From NCBI GenBank assembly GCA_013400975.1, contig WBMZ01009442.1:1-64000 (forward strand): a stretch of DNA of 64,000 bases. The letters are read 5' to 3'. Below, piece after piece: positions 12,483 to 25,768 of this stretch. Below the pieces are notes generated by a model. That model made no database searches, was not told the DNA's origin, and saw only the letters and a list, made by a program, of their open reading frames with translations. The position numbers and the translations under genes were made by a program. Position 1 is the stretch's first letter. Every line of letters starts with the position of its first letter. This DNA is from Atrichornis clamosus. Its lineage: Eukaryota; Chordata; Aves; Passeriformes; Menuridae.

Positions 12483-15400
12483 TTAGTTGTTCTGAAACAC
12501 AAATCTTTTTCATGTTGAACTTAATGCACAGTGGAGCCAGAAAAAGAGAGCCAGCCCCCTGCTGGCACTTCTGTATCTGAAAAGGGACAAAAATTGACAC
12601 CTGGAAATGCTGACATTCTGGAAAACAAATCTTACCCATTTTGAGTACAACTAGGATGCTGGCAAACAACAAGACGTTGAAGTAGGAGGAATGCAGGAAA
12701 ACTTACAAAACAAGACCTTAGAGGACTGTTTAGGAACAAATAAATAATAAATGTGTTGAATTTGTATCATCATATTCAAGTCACGGAAAGAGCCTGGTAG
12801 CTACTACTTATCTTTACCCTCATAACAGCTGCAGAGATATTACCACTATGCCTGAAGTAGCCTATTGAAACTGTTGGATTTATACCATTATGCCTCAAAT
12901 CAGCATGACACTTTCTGTTATGGTTTTGCAGCAGGTAGGCCTGGGTGAACAAAGCCCAAACACTTCCTTCTCTGCATCTTAGTAGAGGATTCCCTGCTAT
13001 GCTGACATGCCCTCCACTGGCATCTATACACTCTCTTACGTATGGTCCTTCAGGTACATTCTTCATTTGGGCTAGTTTATAAGGTGCTCAAGGACTGATT
13101 TTTGAATGGTAATGTGCTATAATAGCTCTGTGGTACTAATACAAAAATATGTATTACAACAAGGTTTGGAAAGTGAAGACAAATAAAAAACCCCCAGACA
13201 CTAACATATATTAGTCCAAGCAGAAGACATTGGAATTAATTTAGTTCTTACACTTTAATATATATGTTCATAGAAGGAATGCTTGTAAAACAAAACCCCT
13301 TTGCAAGGGAAAAAAAACAAAAACAGGAACAAATCTGCAGCACTCTGTACACTCGTGGTGGGTGTATTTTTGTCCCATATTGCTAGCTTTCTTAGTTGGT
13401 GTTTGGGTTGTTTTTCTTATTTTCTGTATTTTTGTATCTAATTTGTTCTTCTTAATAGAAAACTTGAGAAAGTTTGAGTTTTAGGAGGTTTTCCCATTGT
13501 AGCAAAGAACAGAAACTGCATCACAATCATTTGGGGTCCATCAGCTTAATCTTATGCTAATGTTATTTTCAAAGACACTGTCTTTTGTAAATAAACTCAT
13601 ATACTGCTAAGGTTTTCAGAGCCTGAGTTTTTGTGGGTCATACCACAGAAACCATCTTTCTCTTGAACTTGTTTTTTGCTATCAGGTTATTGGCTTTTCA
13701 TCTAGCTATTTCTGGAAAAAGTAACGAAAATCCTCCAAGCCAGTCATTGGAGACCACTTTCCCAACGAAGTTGAAAGGTAGTTACATATGTGGGACTGAA
13801 ACTTCTTCAAGGATAGAGGCTTTGGTTTGTTTCTTAAAGGATGAGATTATAACGGAAAATAGTGTTAGACTAAAGAAATAGCACTGGTGGTATAATTTGG
13901 CAGAAAAATAAAGGCCATCCAAACAAAAGGGTTTGCATTTCTGGAAATAAAATTTTAGTTTTGTGCCAACACTGTCTGGACTGAGCAAAAATATGATTTA
14001 CACCTTTCTAAAACCTTGAACCCAGTGCCAGAAGTATGTAAGAAAAGTCAAAATCCTAAGGAGTATATTTCTTGAGCTGACATTTCCAATGAGTAACTTT
14101 GATAAATAAAACTTAATTTTTACATCTGCCATAGATTCTGTGGTATGATTAATAGCTTGAACATTGTGGCCAGTAGCCAATGTATGTATGTGATTACAGC
14201 AATCTTAAATATAGTACATTTTGAATAAATATGCCAAATAAAGAATATAAAAAACACTCCATGCATGCTTGGAAAAAATCTTGTCACAGTGTCAAATATT
14301 AAATCCTTATGAAAGTTAAATACCACAGGCGTAATCGTTAGGCGTAATCACAGAAGCATGGGGTGCCACTGGCATCAGCTCAGCTTTGGGACCTCAATCA
14401 CAGAAACCCCATTTATGTTCATTTTGTTCTCTACATTTTGTTTGTGCTAACATAATATATATTTAATTTTAAAAAAAAAGTTAAAAAACCCACCCAAACA
14501 CCCCTACTTTGCAAAAAGTGTCATATTAATCTTCTTGTCTTTCAGTCACTTGAAAGAAAAAAAGTTGTTAATTTAAAAATTATACTCTGCCAGTTCAGAT
14601 TTTGTGATCAGCAGATTTCCCTCTCCTCTTCAAGGGGCATCATGTTCTCATCTGTGCTGGCAGCAGCAGGAGGATCATAGAGATCACTTAACTCCCTTGT
14701 GCTTGCACCACTCATTTTATGGAATTTTTACCAGGGACAGTTCACTGGGATTTTAGAGGAAATACAGGATATTCTCCAAACCTCTATATTTGCTGGGCAG
14801 GGCATTTTTGTTCCTCTTCTCTCCTTTCCTTCATGATATGGTCTCTCCTACTTTTGCAGTCCTGCTACTTTTGGCTCTTCCTTCAGCACTTCCACCGTGC
14901 CTCTTCTCTGCAGAGGAAAACTACACCAGGGGATCGGTTTTAGGTAGGAACAAAAGGGATAGAAAGGTCAGAGCTTAGCTAAGGCTTGTTCAAGCCAATC
15001 AGTAATTTTGGCGTTGTGATTTTAGCAATTTTTTTAAAAATTAAAATTACTATGCACCAGGTTTCAAGTGCCTGAATTCTATTATGTCTCTTCTCTCTCT
15101 CAAAGTTGGAAAGTAGTGTTGAAATGGTTTTATTTAGAATACTTTATCTATCTTTAGTAGAAATTTTAGACACCAAGTTCCCAATTCTGACAAACTCTTC
15201 AGGGCAGAAAGCATGCTCTATGTAATGGAAGCACAATTGCAACATTAAATTTTCAGGGAAGGGGGAAAGCAGTGCCTTTGCTGTTAAAGGCTGTCCACCT
15301 GCCTTTGAATGGGTGAGGTTCACTTGTTATAATTACATTCCTTACCTAATTATGTTGTTGAACAATAATCACGTCTAAAAGGAGGGCTTGCTCTGTTCTA

Positions 15401-16301
15401 AGCAGGGAATTCAGAGCCAACATTTGTATTACACAGTATTGACATCCAGTGGAGAGTTAGAATAATTACAGGCCTGCAGATAACCAAGCGCAATTGTCCA
15501 GTTTACATCGTGAGTTCAGCTTGAAAAGAGTAGTCTACTTGCCTTAATCTATTGATACTATCTTATAAAAGGTAGCTCTTACTGTGTTCTCTTTGTTAAG
15601 AAAAAATGGAATAATATTACACAAAGTCTCCTCTTTCTCTGTGAAGAGATTTTCTTTTGTGTAGAGTTCTCATTTATCCTGCTTGTATGTGCTAGTTCAG
15701 GCTCCAGTGCATTGTTGAACATCTGGTCCTGGTGTAACTGCTCAAAACTGCAGAAGTGTCCAGCAACGCAGTAGCAGATTTGGGGAAGTTTTATGTTCTC
15801 TCCCAGTGTGTTCTTCTGAGGAAAAAAAAAGAGAAGAAAACAAGTATATAAAGTAGCTATGCTCTCTAAAGCTGTTGTTGGTTTCCACATGCTCTTGTGA
15901 CTCCAAGGCCTACAAAAGCATTAGTCTTGGACAATACCTTTTTCATAATAAAATGGGATTTCTGGGAAGGAAAGCCTCCCCTTGAGATGCTCAGGTACCC
16001 TCAAGGGTAAGGGTGTGCTCCCTTACACCATCCATGTGACTCTACCATTAGCAGCTCTCCCCAAGATGACATGAATATGGCTATCTTCACCTCAGAGCCC
16101 AAGACATTTGGTGAGATTTTTTTTTCTCAAAGACTTGATAATACACATGAAGCATGAAGCCACTGTGCTTATGAGACCAAAAGCACTGCTCACAGGAGCA
16201 CCTGCCTCACAAGAGGGTCTCATTAAGGACCTCATTAAGGAAAAGCTACTTGCAAAGAGTAGAAAGCTACCTCTACTGTCAGGATACTATGTGGGCTGAT
16301 A

Positions 16302-16335
16302 GGGGTGGGTGAGTGGGGTGGACCATAGGGGTGCA
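16302..16335 (+). other. Possible long-loop G-quadruplex motif
   Basis: GGGGTGGGTGAGTGGGG followed nine bases later by GGGG. The last loop exceeds the usual seven bases, so this is weaker than the motif at 2447. Confidence 0.3.
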
Positions 16336-19300
16336 TGAGAAAGGCTGCTCACAACTACTGTCTAGCTGCTGGGCTCTGCCAGCATTTTTCAAATAGGTGA
16401 GGAAAGTACTAAAAAGGCCATTTCAAAATACTGTGAATCCCATGGGATGCATGTCATGCAAATTACTGTATCCAGGCTGTATCCACCAGAGAGACTCTGG
16501 CAGTATCACCGAGATCTGCAGTGCAGATTCCCATGGAAGAGCCTCACTGGGGAAGTCTTTGTGAGTGAACCAAGAGTATACTTGTTATTAACATGCTGAT
16601 ATGGACCAAACCCACTGTTCTTCGAAACAAGGCCAAGTGTTCAAGATCCTTTGCACAACAGAAGGTGTAATATGTATCTATATATCTATATATCTGTGTG
16701 AGTGTAAAAGTTCACTCTTTTTGTCAAATTCAGGTAACACCAGATATTTTCACTGGAAATGGTGCACATGCTGCTATTTTATTCTCATGCAATCATCTGG
16801 TGGGTTAGATCATGGCTTTCAGTTAATCATTTGCTTATTTTCAAGCTTCTGCAAATGAATTGTCTGCATAATTCCATTGTTCCATCTATCCTTTACCTTA
16901 ACATTTCTCCTTGTCATACAGAATAACACTCACTCTTAATTATGTCTACATTTTCTGCAATAGAAAAGAATTCAATTGACTCTAATATATTCATTATTTG
17001 TTGCATAATTACTGTTGGTTTTCCCAGTTTGTCTTGTAACTCTTCTGACTGCTACTGACTTCTCCCAGTTAGTAGATTTCCCTGGGACACTTGGAAGTGC
17101 ACTGCACTAAAAAGACCTGTGTTAATAGAATTTCAGGTCTGTGATTAATCTGCTACATTTTGAAGGAAAAATTTGGAGGAAGCCACAAATTGCAGGGTTC
17201 ATAAAACGTGTAAATAAAAATCTGTACAAGAGACTTTTTAAAAACATATTTGTGATATTTGAGAAAGAATAGGAAGCCACAAAGCCTTTTTTATTTCTAA
17301 AGCCAGTTATAATTGTTATAAGTATAAAATGCCAGCTAATTTTTATGAAAAATACACTAGTTAACTGCAGAAACATACTGAAGTTTGACCACCACAAGAG
17401 GTCCGTATCGCTCATTACAGACTCAGGCTGCCGTGCTGTCCACCACAATGAAGTGTCCTACGTGCTCTGATTCTTTTTCTAATCCTTCCTTCTTCATCAA
17501 CCCTGCAGTGTGCCAGACAGTCTGGCTTAGGGTTTCTCTGTGGAAGAGACAATAACTCTTTACATTATGAGAAACCTTCCTCTCAATCAGCATCTGCACT
17601 GATATTGCAGAAGCATGGCTGAAGAGCAAGAGACAAGACACAGTCTGCTTCCTTACTCTTGGAGTGTTGTTAGACATTAGCAGAACTGCAGTACTAAAAA
17701 GCCCCATGTCTGGTTTTGAGATGCTCAAATACGAGAGGCTATATTCAGCTCTTTATCTCAAGCCACTGAAGAAATAAGATGTGTTTTGTTTTGCCTTTGC
17801 TTTTTTAATAGCACACTGGAATGCCATTGTCTTTGCAGTAAAATATATGCCCAAGACAAAAAAATTCTGTTTGAGTCTATGTAATAATTTTTTTCAAAGT
17901 GCACAGATGCCCACAGTGACAAATGTGTCTTTGCCTTGAAGCCTGTGCTTGTATAACAATTGGGTCTGCATGCTTAGGAATGGGTAGTCTGTCCTGTAAC
18001 CAATTTTTATACATTTCCTAAGCTGTTAGTTGTTGTCAGAGATTTGTTTGGATATGACAATATAATTTAAGTAAACCTAGGAACTCACCATTTTGTTCCT
18101 ATCATTATTGTTCCTATTATTATTAATAACTTATTGCTTTGAGTAAAATGTGAGAGCTGTAAGGAATCACAGGACTTCACTTGGTGAAGACAGTGTCACA
18201 AAATAACTTCCCAATTCTATGTACATAAGCTTCACAGAGGATCCCTATAGCAAATAGGAGACTTATTCACAAAAGCTAACTTCTAAACCATTGCACAGTC
18301 ATTCAGAAACTCAGTTTAGTTCTAGACACTGGGGAAGTGTTCTATAGTTTCTGGTTTTAGTCCCTCTTTTGTGTCCATTTATCTTCTTCTCCATTCTTGT
18401 GAGACTAACTCCCTAGAACAATTCCCCTTGGATTCCCCAGAGCTAGAGAGATAATTTATTCACAATGCTGCAGAGAGAGGTTTTCTTCACTGAAGTTCCT
18501 TATTCACTTGAAACAGAGGTCCTCAGACCTGTTTTAAACCTCAGAATTTTAAAGCACTTCATCAAAAAGAAGGAATTGAAGATAGTATTCTTGACCTCTC
18601 CTACTTTTATTATAAATCCTAATGTTTGATAAATGCTTAGCCTGCTCTTTTCCTTTATGTGTCATACATTTAAAGTACCAGAAAAAAAAGATTGTTCTAT
18701 TCCAGTGTTCTCTTGCCAGACTGTTAGAAGCCTTCAGAACATTTATAAAATGTATAACAGGCACCATCTCTAGACACAGAGGTTTTTGAGACGTTATCAG
18801 ATAGTCTATCTGAAATAGCTAAAATAATCAAAAATAATTTGTCCAGGCTTCACTTAGAGACCATACAGACAGTGCAGCTTTCCCTTTGGGGACCTTTCTT
18901 AAGGGACATATGAAATGATATCCATAAACATAGAAAATTGTCTATAATGTCTCCCAACATGAAAATACAACATTGCCTGTCACTTTTGAGCCTCTGGTCT
19001 TTTGCTGCTAAAAGAAGTGCTTTCAGTAGTAACTATATTTTCCAGGATAAAGCCTCTTGACTAGGTCTATTCTAATAAACAAGAAGCAGGCAGGGCACAT
19101 CTCACACCCTGGTTCACAACTGCGATGAGACAACAAGCATGCTCTTGTCTGCTTCTGGTTGGTGCCTATTAGAGCTGCCCCAGACTGTTCTCCAGCCCAG
19201 CGCCTGCCAGGGACCTGTCCTGCAAAGCTGCCTGGCGTTTCTGCTTTGGGAGAGCATGGAGTTGGGGTCAGTGGGCAGCATCGGTGCCATGCCAGCCGGC

Positions 19301-22300
19301 CCTTAGTACAGAGAGCGATCTCTGGCCGCCTGTAGTTGGTGGCATAGGCACTGCCTTTCAGACAACACCAAAGTGTTTATTAAAAGTTATGTGAGAATAC
19401 ATTATGTTCTTCAGATGAGTACACAGCCTAAATTAGCGGGACATTGCAATACCAGCCTCACCTATTTTTTTTCCATAATAGAAAGCTTGGTAGATTGTTT
19501 TCAGCAGATTCGATTACAGCAATTGAATTGACTTTTCCTAAGCTCCTGTGTTTAGATGAGGTGACTCACTCCCTACGTGTAACAATTTCTCTGCATGCAC
19601 AGGGGAAATAACTTAATTTTGGACACCTAGCTAAACACAGCTAGAAAAGGATGTCTGGAGTTTGAAGCCCCATTTTGTTGAAGTAAGGAAGGAAATCCCA
19701 GCACTGATGTTGGTATAAATCTTTTGCAGCAACTTAGCAATGGCACAACTGTTCACTCAGTGGGCCAAGACTAGATGCTTGATGGTATTGTGATCTTGTT
19801 CCGCTTACTTGCTCAAAGCAGCCTACTAATTTATTAGAATGAGTGGAGTGAGCAAAAGTCTCCTTGCCTACCCTGTTAGAGGTTGTTCAGAACAAAGAGA
19901 CTTCTGTGCTTTTCATATGTGAGGCACCTTGTTAAAATTCTCTTCAAGAACTGCAACTATTACTAATTAAACTTCCTTACCATCAAAGTAGCCACATAAA
20001 TCAGCCACACAATAATGGTTCTATGGAAAATACTTTATCAAGCCTTCTGAACACACTTTAATGCAGTGCAACTGAAGAGTAACAGATCAACAATTTTATT
20101 TCCTCTCGTCAAATACTAAACCAACCAACTTAGGTTGAAAACAACTTTGATTTTATACCTACAATTTTGATTCAACCAACAGTCTTGAATTTAGTATAGG
20201 ATGAATTCAGCTTTTGCCAATGACACAAGCATATGCAAATAGCCTTAACATCAGTCTTATTCCTCTGTAAAAATCACATCTTGCTTTCAAATGCCACTCT
20301 CAGATGTGCTACAGTACACGGTAGAATGAACCTGCAATGCTAGTATTATATTAGGTGATATTTCTTGTTCATATTACTTTTTATCATCCTTATTGGTTGT
20401 TTTACATACCCCCTTCTTCAATTCTCTTGGTTTTTATTTTTATTCACAGTTCCTGAAGCTCAAAACTACGTGAGTTGTCCATAATACCCATTCCTGCAGA
20501 GCTTTGGATTCATACCTGCCTGAAACTGATATACTATTTAAATTATCATTAAATTTGTCTCTGACCCTTCTGTGTTTGGCCTGTGACTCTCTTAGTCTTG
20601 AGCACCATCACTGTCCTAATGCAGATTCCTACTGCATGTGTTTTGCTCCCTGTCCTGAACTATTGCATATTGCTGATACTTCTCTCTCATAAAAAGTGAG
20701 TATAAATTATGTCTTTGAAAAACAGAATAGTTTGAATATGGCCAGAAGTGTTTTACCTACCTCTGCTTAAGAGCAGAGTACTAGAATGAGCACATGAAGA
20801 TGAATGGGGTTTGGGTTTCTTTTCATTCTGATTAATGCCCTTTCCCATTTGACAGAGATCAAGGCAGCTGGTCTGGTTTCTTGTCTGCAAGACACATAAA
20901 GTATCTTAATTTTTTCTGTTACCTATTTTGTGTGGTGCCAGTGTCTGCATCTTCTGGGGATTCCCATACGTGAAATCGTACAGTGACAAAAGCAATACTG
21001 GCTTGATTTAAGGCATCCAGACAAGCACCATTTAAATTAACAAGGAAGCATCTGTTCCCAGCTTGATTCTATGTCAGAAAGTAGAGGATGAGAAATTCTC
21101 TAGTGAAAAAATTCTTTGAAGATCTACACTCTGGCGTAATATTACTGAAGGAAAGCTTAGACCCTGTGAAGTGCATGTCAACATTGCTGCTGATTTCCAT
21201 CAGCCCAGAGCTGCTTCCAGTGTCTTCAATAGAACAAAGAAAGGACTTGGGGCTTGGGATATTTTTTAAATAATAGAAGTGGAATTTTGGCTGCCTCTTC
21301 TGCACAGAGCCAGTCATACCAGCAGGTGAAAGGGAAGTCAGAGCTGTTTAGTAAATGGAAAAATTTTACACAGAAAAAGAGAGGCTGTTTCACAACTTTC
21401 AGAGATGTGCTAGAGCTTTCTTGATGTACACACAGGCTGTGGAAAAGTAACCTTCTTCTTAATGCCTTTGGATGCCATAGGTGTGTTTTGGCAAGAGAAG
21501 CACCAAATAGCACAATATATTAGCTGATAGAACTGCTGAAATCAACACCAATCATTTCTGGAAAGCAGACAGACTTGTGGGATGACAGATATAATAGCAA
21601 TGATTGCAATGATACCGACTTGGTCTCCACCCATCCAGCCTGTGTAACTATAAAATAAACCAAAAGGGAAAACCAAAGCAAATTGGCTGCAAGAGCTGTG
21701 GGATTTCTTCTTTAGACCAGTGCCAGCTAACTGACCCCCACAAGAAAACATAAGAAATTGTTTATAGTTTTAAAAATATTTCCCATTTTTGAAGTTGCTC
21801 ACAAATTAATTTCCTGAAAGGAGAAAAAAAACCCAGTGAGGAACAGATTAGGCAAACTAAACTTAAAGTGAAAAAAAGAGCAAAACCTCCAGCTATACTG
21901 AGATGAAAAAAGTATTCCCAGAAATATAATAGATTGTTGCTTGAGAGTGCTCTGCTGCAATAATTTCTGTGACAAGACCATAGCCAAATCCATAGGATTT
22001 TCAGCATTCACTTGTATTTTGTAGCCATCGGGACAAATTTGAACATACCTTTGAGAGACAGAGTAGTTCCTATATCTCACATTTCCCCCAGAAGCATACT
22101 CTGACAGTCCATCCCATTAACCAATACTGGGCTGCTCAAGATTTAAAGAGGCAGTTCTTCAGCAATGGCCTGAATAATTCTAGCTAATCTAAGACACCAA
22201 ATAGACAGACCTGATTTACAGATGTCTTAAAACCAACAACAGCGTTGTAGCAAATACAAAGCCTCAATCCTCTCTACCTTCCTGCTGGTTGAACTTTCAG

Positions 22301-22606
22301 CAGCCTGTTCCCCTCTGGAGTTTCACATTCATAGTACAAATGCCCACTTTTGCCTTGGGCAATGACCAGAAGTAACACCACGGATGGCCCTATCCATTGC
22401 TCCTGTCTAAAGCCCCACACATCACATGAGAAATTCCTTCAGTTCTGTCATGCGGTTGACTCAAAACGCAGCAGAAGCATTTAAATTAAAAGAGCATCTG
22501 AACAAATGGAGCCTCCTTTTCATTGAGTCTTGGAATTGGTTGGTTCCTGTGTTTATGAAGACATGGGTTCTGCTGCAGCTTTTTACACACTTGGGACAGG
22601 CATTAA

Positions 22607-22623
22607 TCTCTCTCTCTCTCTCT
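22607..22623. repeat. (TC)n microsatellite
   Basis: Seventeen bases of perfect TC dinucleotide repeat. Confidence 0.95.
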
Positions 22624-24122
22624 GTGTGAATTCTTCAAGATATGTAAGCCCTCAATAGCATTGAAATCAACCAAAATATTCAAAAGGTAGGGAACAAACA
22701 ATGCACAGTGAGCAAGATTACTATGATCCTTCCAAAAACTTGGCTAAAAATGTTTCCCTTTCAATGAATTGCAAAATACACTTAAAGACGGGCTTCATTC
22801 TTGTTGCAACCCTTTGCTCATTTATATATCAGTAGGCTGCAGGTTAGAGCATGAGCCCTGCCTGAGTAGTGTACCCCACAGGCAATCACAAGTGATGTCG
22901 AGCTGTACACAGCTGAGGGGCTGAAAACCCCCTTCCTCTTGCACAGCATGTGCTGAGCCTGGCACAATGTGAGGCCTGCTGCCGCTGCTGCCCACACCCT
23001 GCTTCTAAACTGTTCTTGCAGTTTCTCAGATTTCTCTTCAATAGCTCTGATTTTTTTCCACCCCAAGGAACAGGGAATGATCAAGGGAATCACATTTCTT
23101 TGAAAAGAGATGCGATTAGTCACTCAGAGAGGAAAAAAACTCTCATCAGGACTCATTCTGTGCAGAGAAAGAGATTGGGCTGCATGCCAGACTGCTATTA
23201 ATTCTACCTGGAAACAGATTAAATCCTAGGTCACCATTCTGGACATGGAAATCTTTTGCTTCTTCCATATTTTCATCAGGCCTCTGGAGTTTTTGGCCGT
23301 GTTTTGAGCATTGTGCTCTATAAAGCAGTGTCAAATGCTGCACATTTATAGTCAGGAAACACCTCAAAGTCCCCTAATGTCAATTAGCTACTTCCTCTGC
23401 GAAGTCATAAGCAGATGCATGAGAGCAGCTCTACAGGAATATATTTGCTAACAGGTGCACTGTTAGGAAGGAAAGAAGGTTGTTTATATTAACGGGAAGG
23501 AAGTCCCCTTCAGAATTGCTCATCCAGTGTTTTCTGGCTGCTGCTGGCCCTGCTCTTGCCTCTCACTTTTCACCCACATGTGTTGGGTAATTAGGGGTTC
23601 AAACGATGCATGAAGGACCTCTGCTTCTAGTGACTCATAGCTTCAGGGATTATCCAAAGGCTTATGATTCCCTTATGATTCCCTTATGGTGCGCATAACA
23701 CATTGGTCTTCATAGGGGCTGCAAGATTAAAATTACAGGGACTGCTGACAGTCATGATAAATGACGCCAAACCAGGTCTTCCAGTGGTGCAAAATGGGGC
23801 AGCTTCACTGTAGGCAGCAGTGCTTTGCCAAATTAACCCTGTTGATGAACTAGCCCATTGCAAACAAATGCTGCACAACAGTTTTCTTTCCTTTCCACTA
23901 AAATAATACTGCTTCTTTCTTATTGTTCATCTCTCAAGGTATAGAGGGCCAGTCGCAGTTTTTCCCCTAGTTTTAGATCACCAAACTCTTAGATTTACAA
24001 GTCAGAATCCCTAGCTACATTGACCTGGACTCATTTTTTAGTGAGCTCTGTTTAGGCATGGGACCAACAACCACAGATTTGTAATCAACCCTTACATTTT
24101 AGTACACAAAGTCCATTCAAAT

Positions 24123-24179
24123 CATTGATGGTGTTCTCATGCCAAAAAAACACTCCTATTTCTAGCTTCACCATCAATG
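24123..24179. repeat. Inverted repeat, 11-bp arms
   Basis: CATTGATGGTG (24123-24133) and CACCATCAATG (24169-24179) are separated by 35 bp. It lies in the intergenic block. Confidence 0.7.
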
Positions 24180-24684
24180 GGTAATAAAGCACTCAAACTA
24201 TGAGGGATCCATTATAAACATTACACTTGAAAACACAAACCCTGAGTGAAAACCAGTGTTTGCAAGAAACTGCTTCTGAACTTGGAGCAAATTGGTGTGA
24301 AATAATGCAGCTTGCTGTGAGAAATGCACTGGCACCGTCCTGTGCTCTTATGAGGAAGAGAGGGACATCCTGCCTTAATCTCATTTCACAGAGGCACTGA
24401 AAACAAATGAAAATGCTTGTACTGGCATCAAGTTACACGCTGGAGACATCTACAGATTCATGCAAGCAATTTGAAGTTGCATTGAGAATTAGAGAATGAA
24501 TTTATCTGCCAGCTCAGATGATCCAAAAGCCCTTCAGAGATGGCCATGGGTGCACAGAACAAGTGCACAGGCACATCATTTGATCCTGTTGCCACTTTTG
24601 TGCTCATGGATGCATACTATTGGATTACTTGTCCCTTTCCCTTTAGCGACAACCTTCACTCATATGCCTTATATAGCTCATATC

Positions 24685-24729
24685 ATATATACATATATAT
24701 ATATATATGTATACACTAAAAAAAAAAAA
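24685..24729. repeat. (TA)n microsatellite followed by a 12-base A run
   Basis: Alternating TA/CA dinucleotides at 24685-24714, then A12 at 24718-24729. Confidence 0.95.
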
Positions 24730-25750
24730 GCTCGCCTCATTTGAAGTATTCTAACACATTGCGTGCTTAATGAGAAGAGGCACAGTGTGTCAGAACCACA
24801 CTTACATGAGGGTTTTCCTTCAAGGGAAAACTTTTGGTACTTGTGTTTTCCTTGGACATTCTGCAAATCTCCAGTTAACTTAGGAGACTGAGTCCCATTT
24901 AAAAACTGACTCACAGTAGATCTACACCATGCAAGGAAACACAATGCACAGATAACAAAATCAATGCTCTCAAGCTACAGTGCAGAAATGTGTGTGAACA
25001 CCAACCCCAGTCTCCAGCACACTGAAACCAGGTCAACAAGTTGCAGCTGAGCTGAAATGCTGTCCTGAGCTGGGGTACAGCACAGATGAGATACCCAGAT
25101 TGCTGCTGCTGAAATGGTGTGCTCTCGGCTGTGTCAGGTGTTTGCTCATCCTTTTCTATGGCATGACACAAGCATAACCTTAGGCTTCAAAATTTCAGGA
25201 AAGAGATCCTGGAATCAATACCATGCTTTTGAAAATGTTACTTTTCTGCCTTAATCAGGCAAGCTCTATTACTGCTTTGGCAACAGACATAGGGACTGAG
25301 TAAAGGAAAGAATATGGAATTTAGCCCAGAGCCCTTTTAAATACACATCTATGTGTAATTTAATAGCTGTATTATAAACATTAATATTAGTATAAAAATC
25401 TGGGGAATTTCAGGCCCAAACTGGGTTAACTTTTTTCTTTTACCTTCTTTCCTCTCGAGAAGCTTGTTTTCTTTTTATTACATTCCAACAACGAGAGACC
25501 ATTTCACACAGGTACATCTGCAATATGTTACAAGCAGCATAGAATATTAAAACAACCTGTGCTACTGCTAGTGAAACTAATAAGGGAGGTAAAACTTTTC
25601 TCAGGCTGAGAGGTGCCTGTAGCAGGAACTCCATTAGCGAACTCCATTACTGAAGGTACTGCACTGAATGCTGAAGTCATTTCCAATTTAAAGTCCTGTT
25701 TCAAACACCAACTCTAATACTCAGAGAGGGGAGCTGGGTGAAGGGTGAAG

Positions 25751-25768
25751 TGGTGGTGGTGGTGGTGG
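25751..25768. repeat. (TGG)6 microsatellite
   Basis: Six perfect TGG units. Confidence 0.97.

Larger units (their letters stand above)
7736..24684. other. Intergenic, no gene recognised
   Basis: Mostly AT-rich sequence. Named items inside are an A-rich tract (10635), a G/T-rich stretch (12425), a long-loop G motif (16302), a TC repeat (22607) and an inverted repeat (24123). A modestly GC-richer patch lies at about 19080-19340. I found no exon of the expected neighbour PTPRR and no RNA gene. Confidence 0.55.

Noticed and set aside
17512..17526. 15-bp palindrome GCCAGACAGTCTGGC
   Set aside because: Short enough to be chance in 64 kb, with no context suggesting function.
23660..23690. Triple repeat of CTTATGATTCC-type units that could suggest a repeat array
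   Set aside because: Only two full units plus a partial one; no spacers, so it is a trivial short tandem repeat and not a CRISPR-like array.
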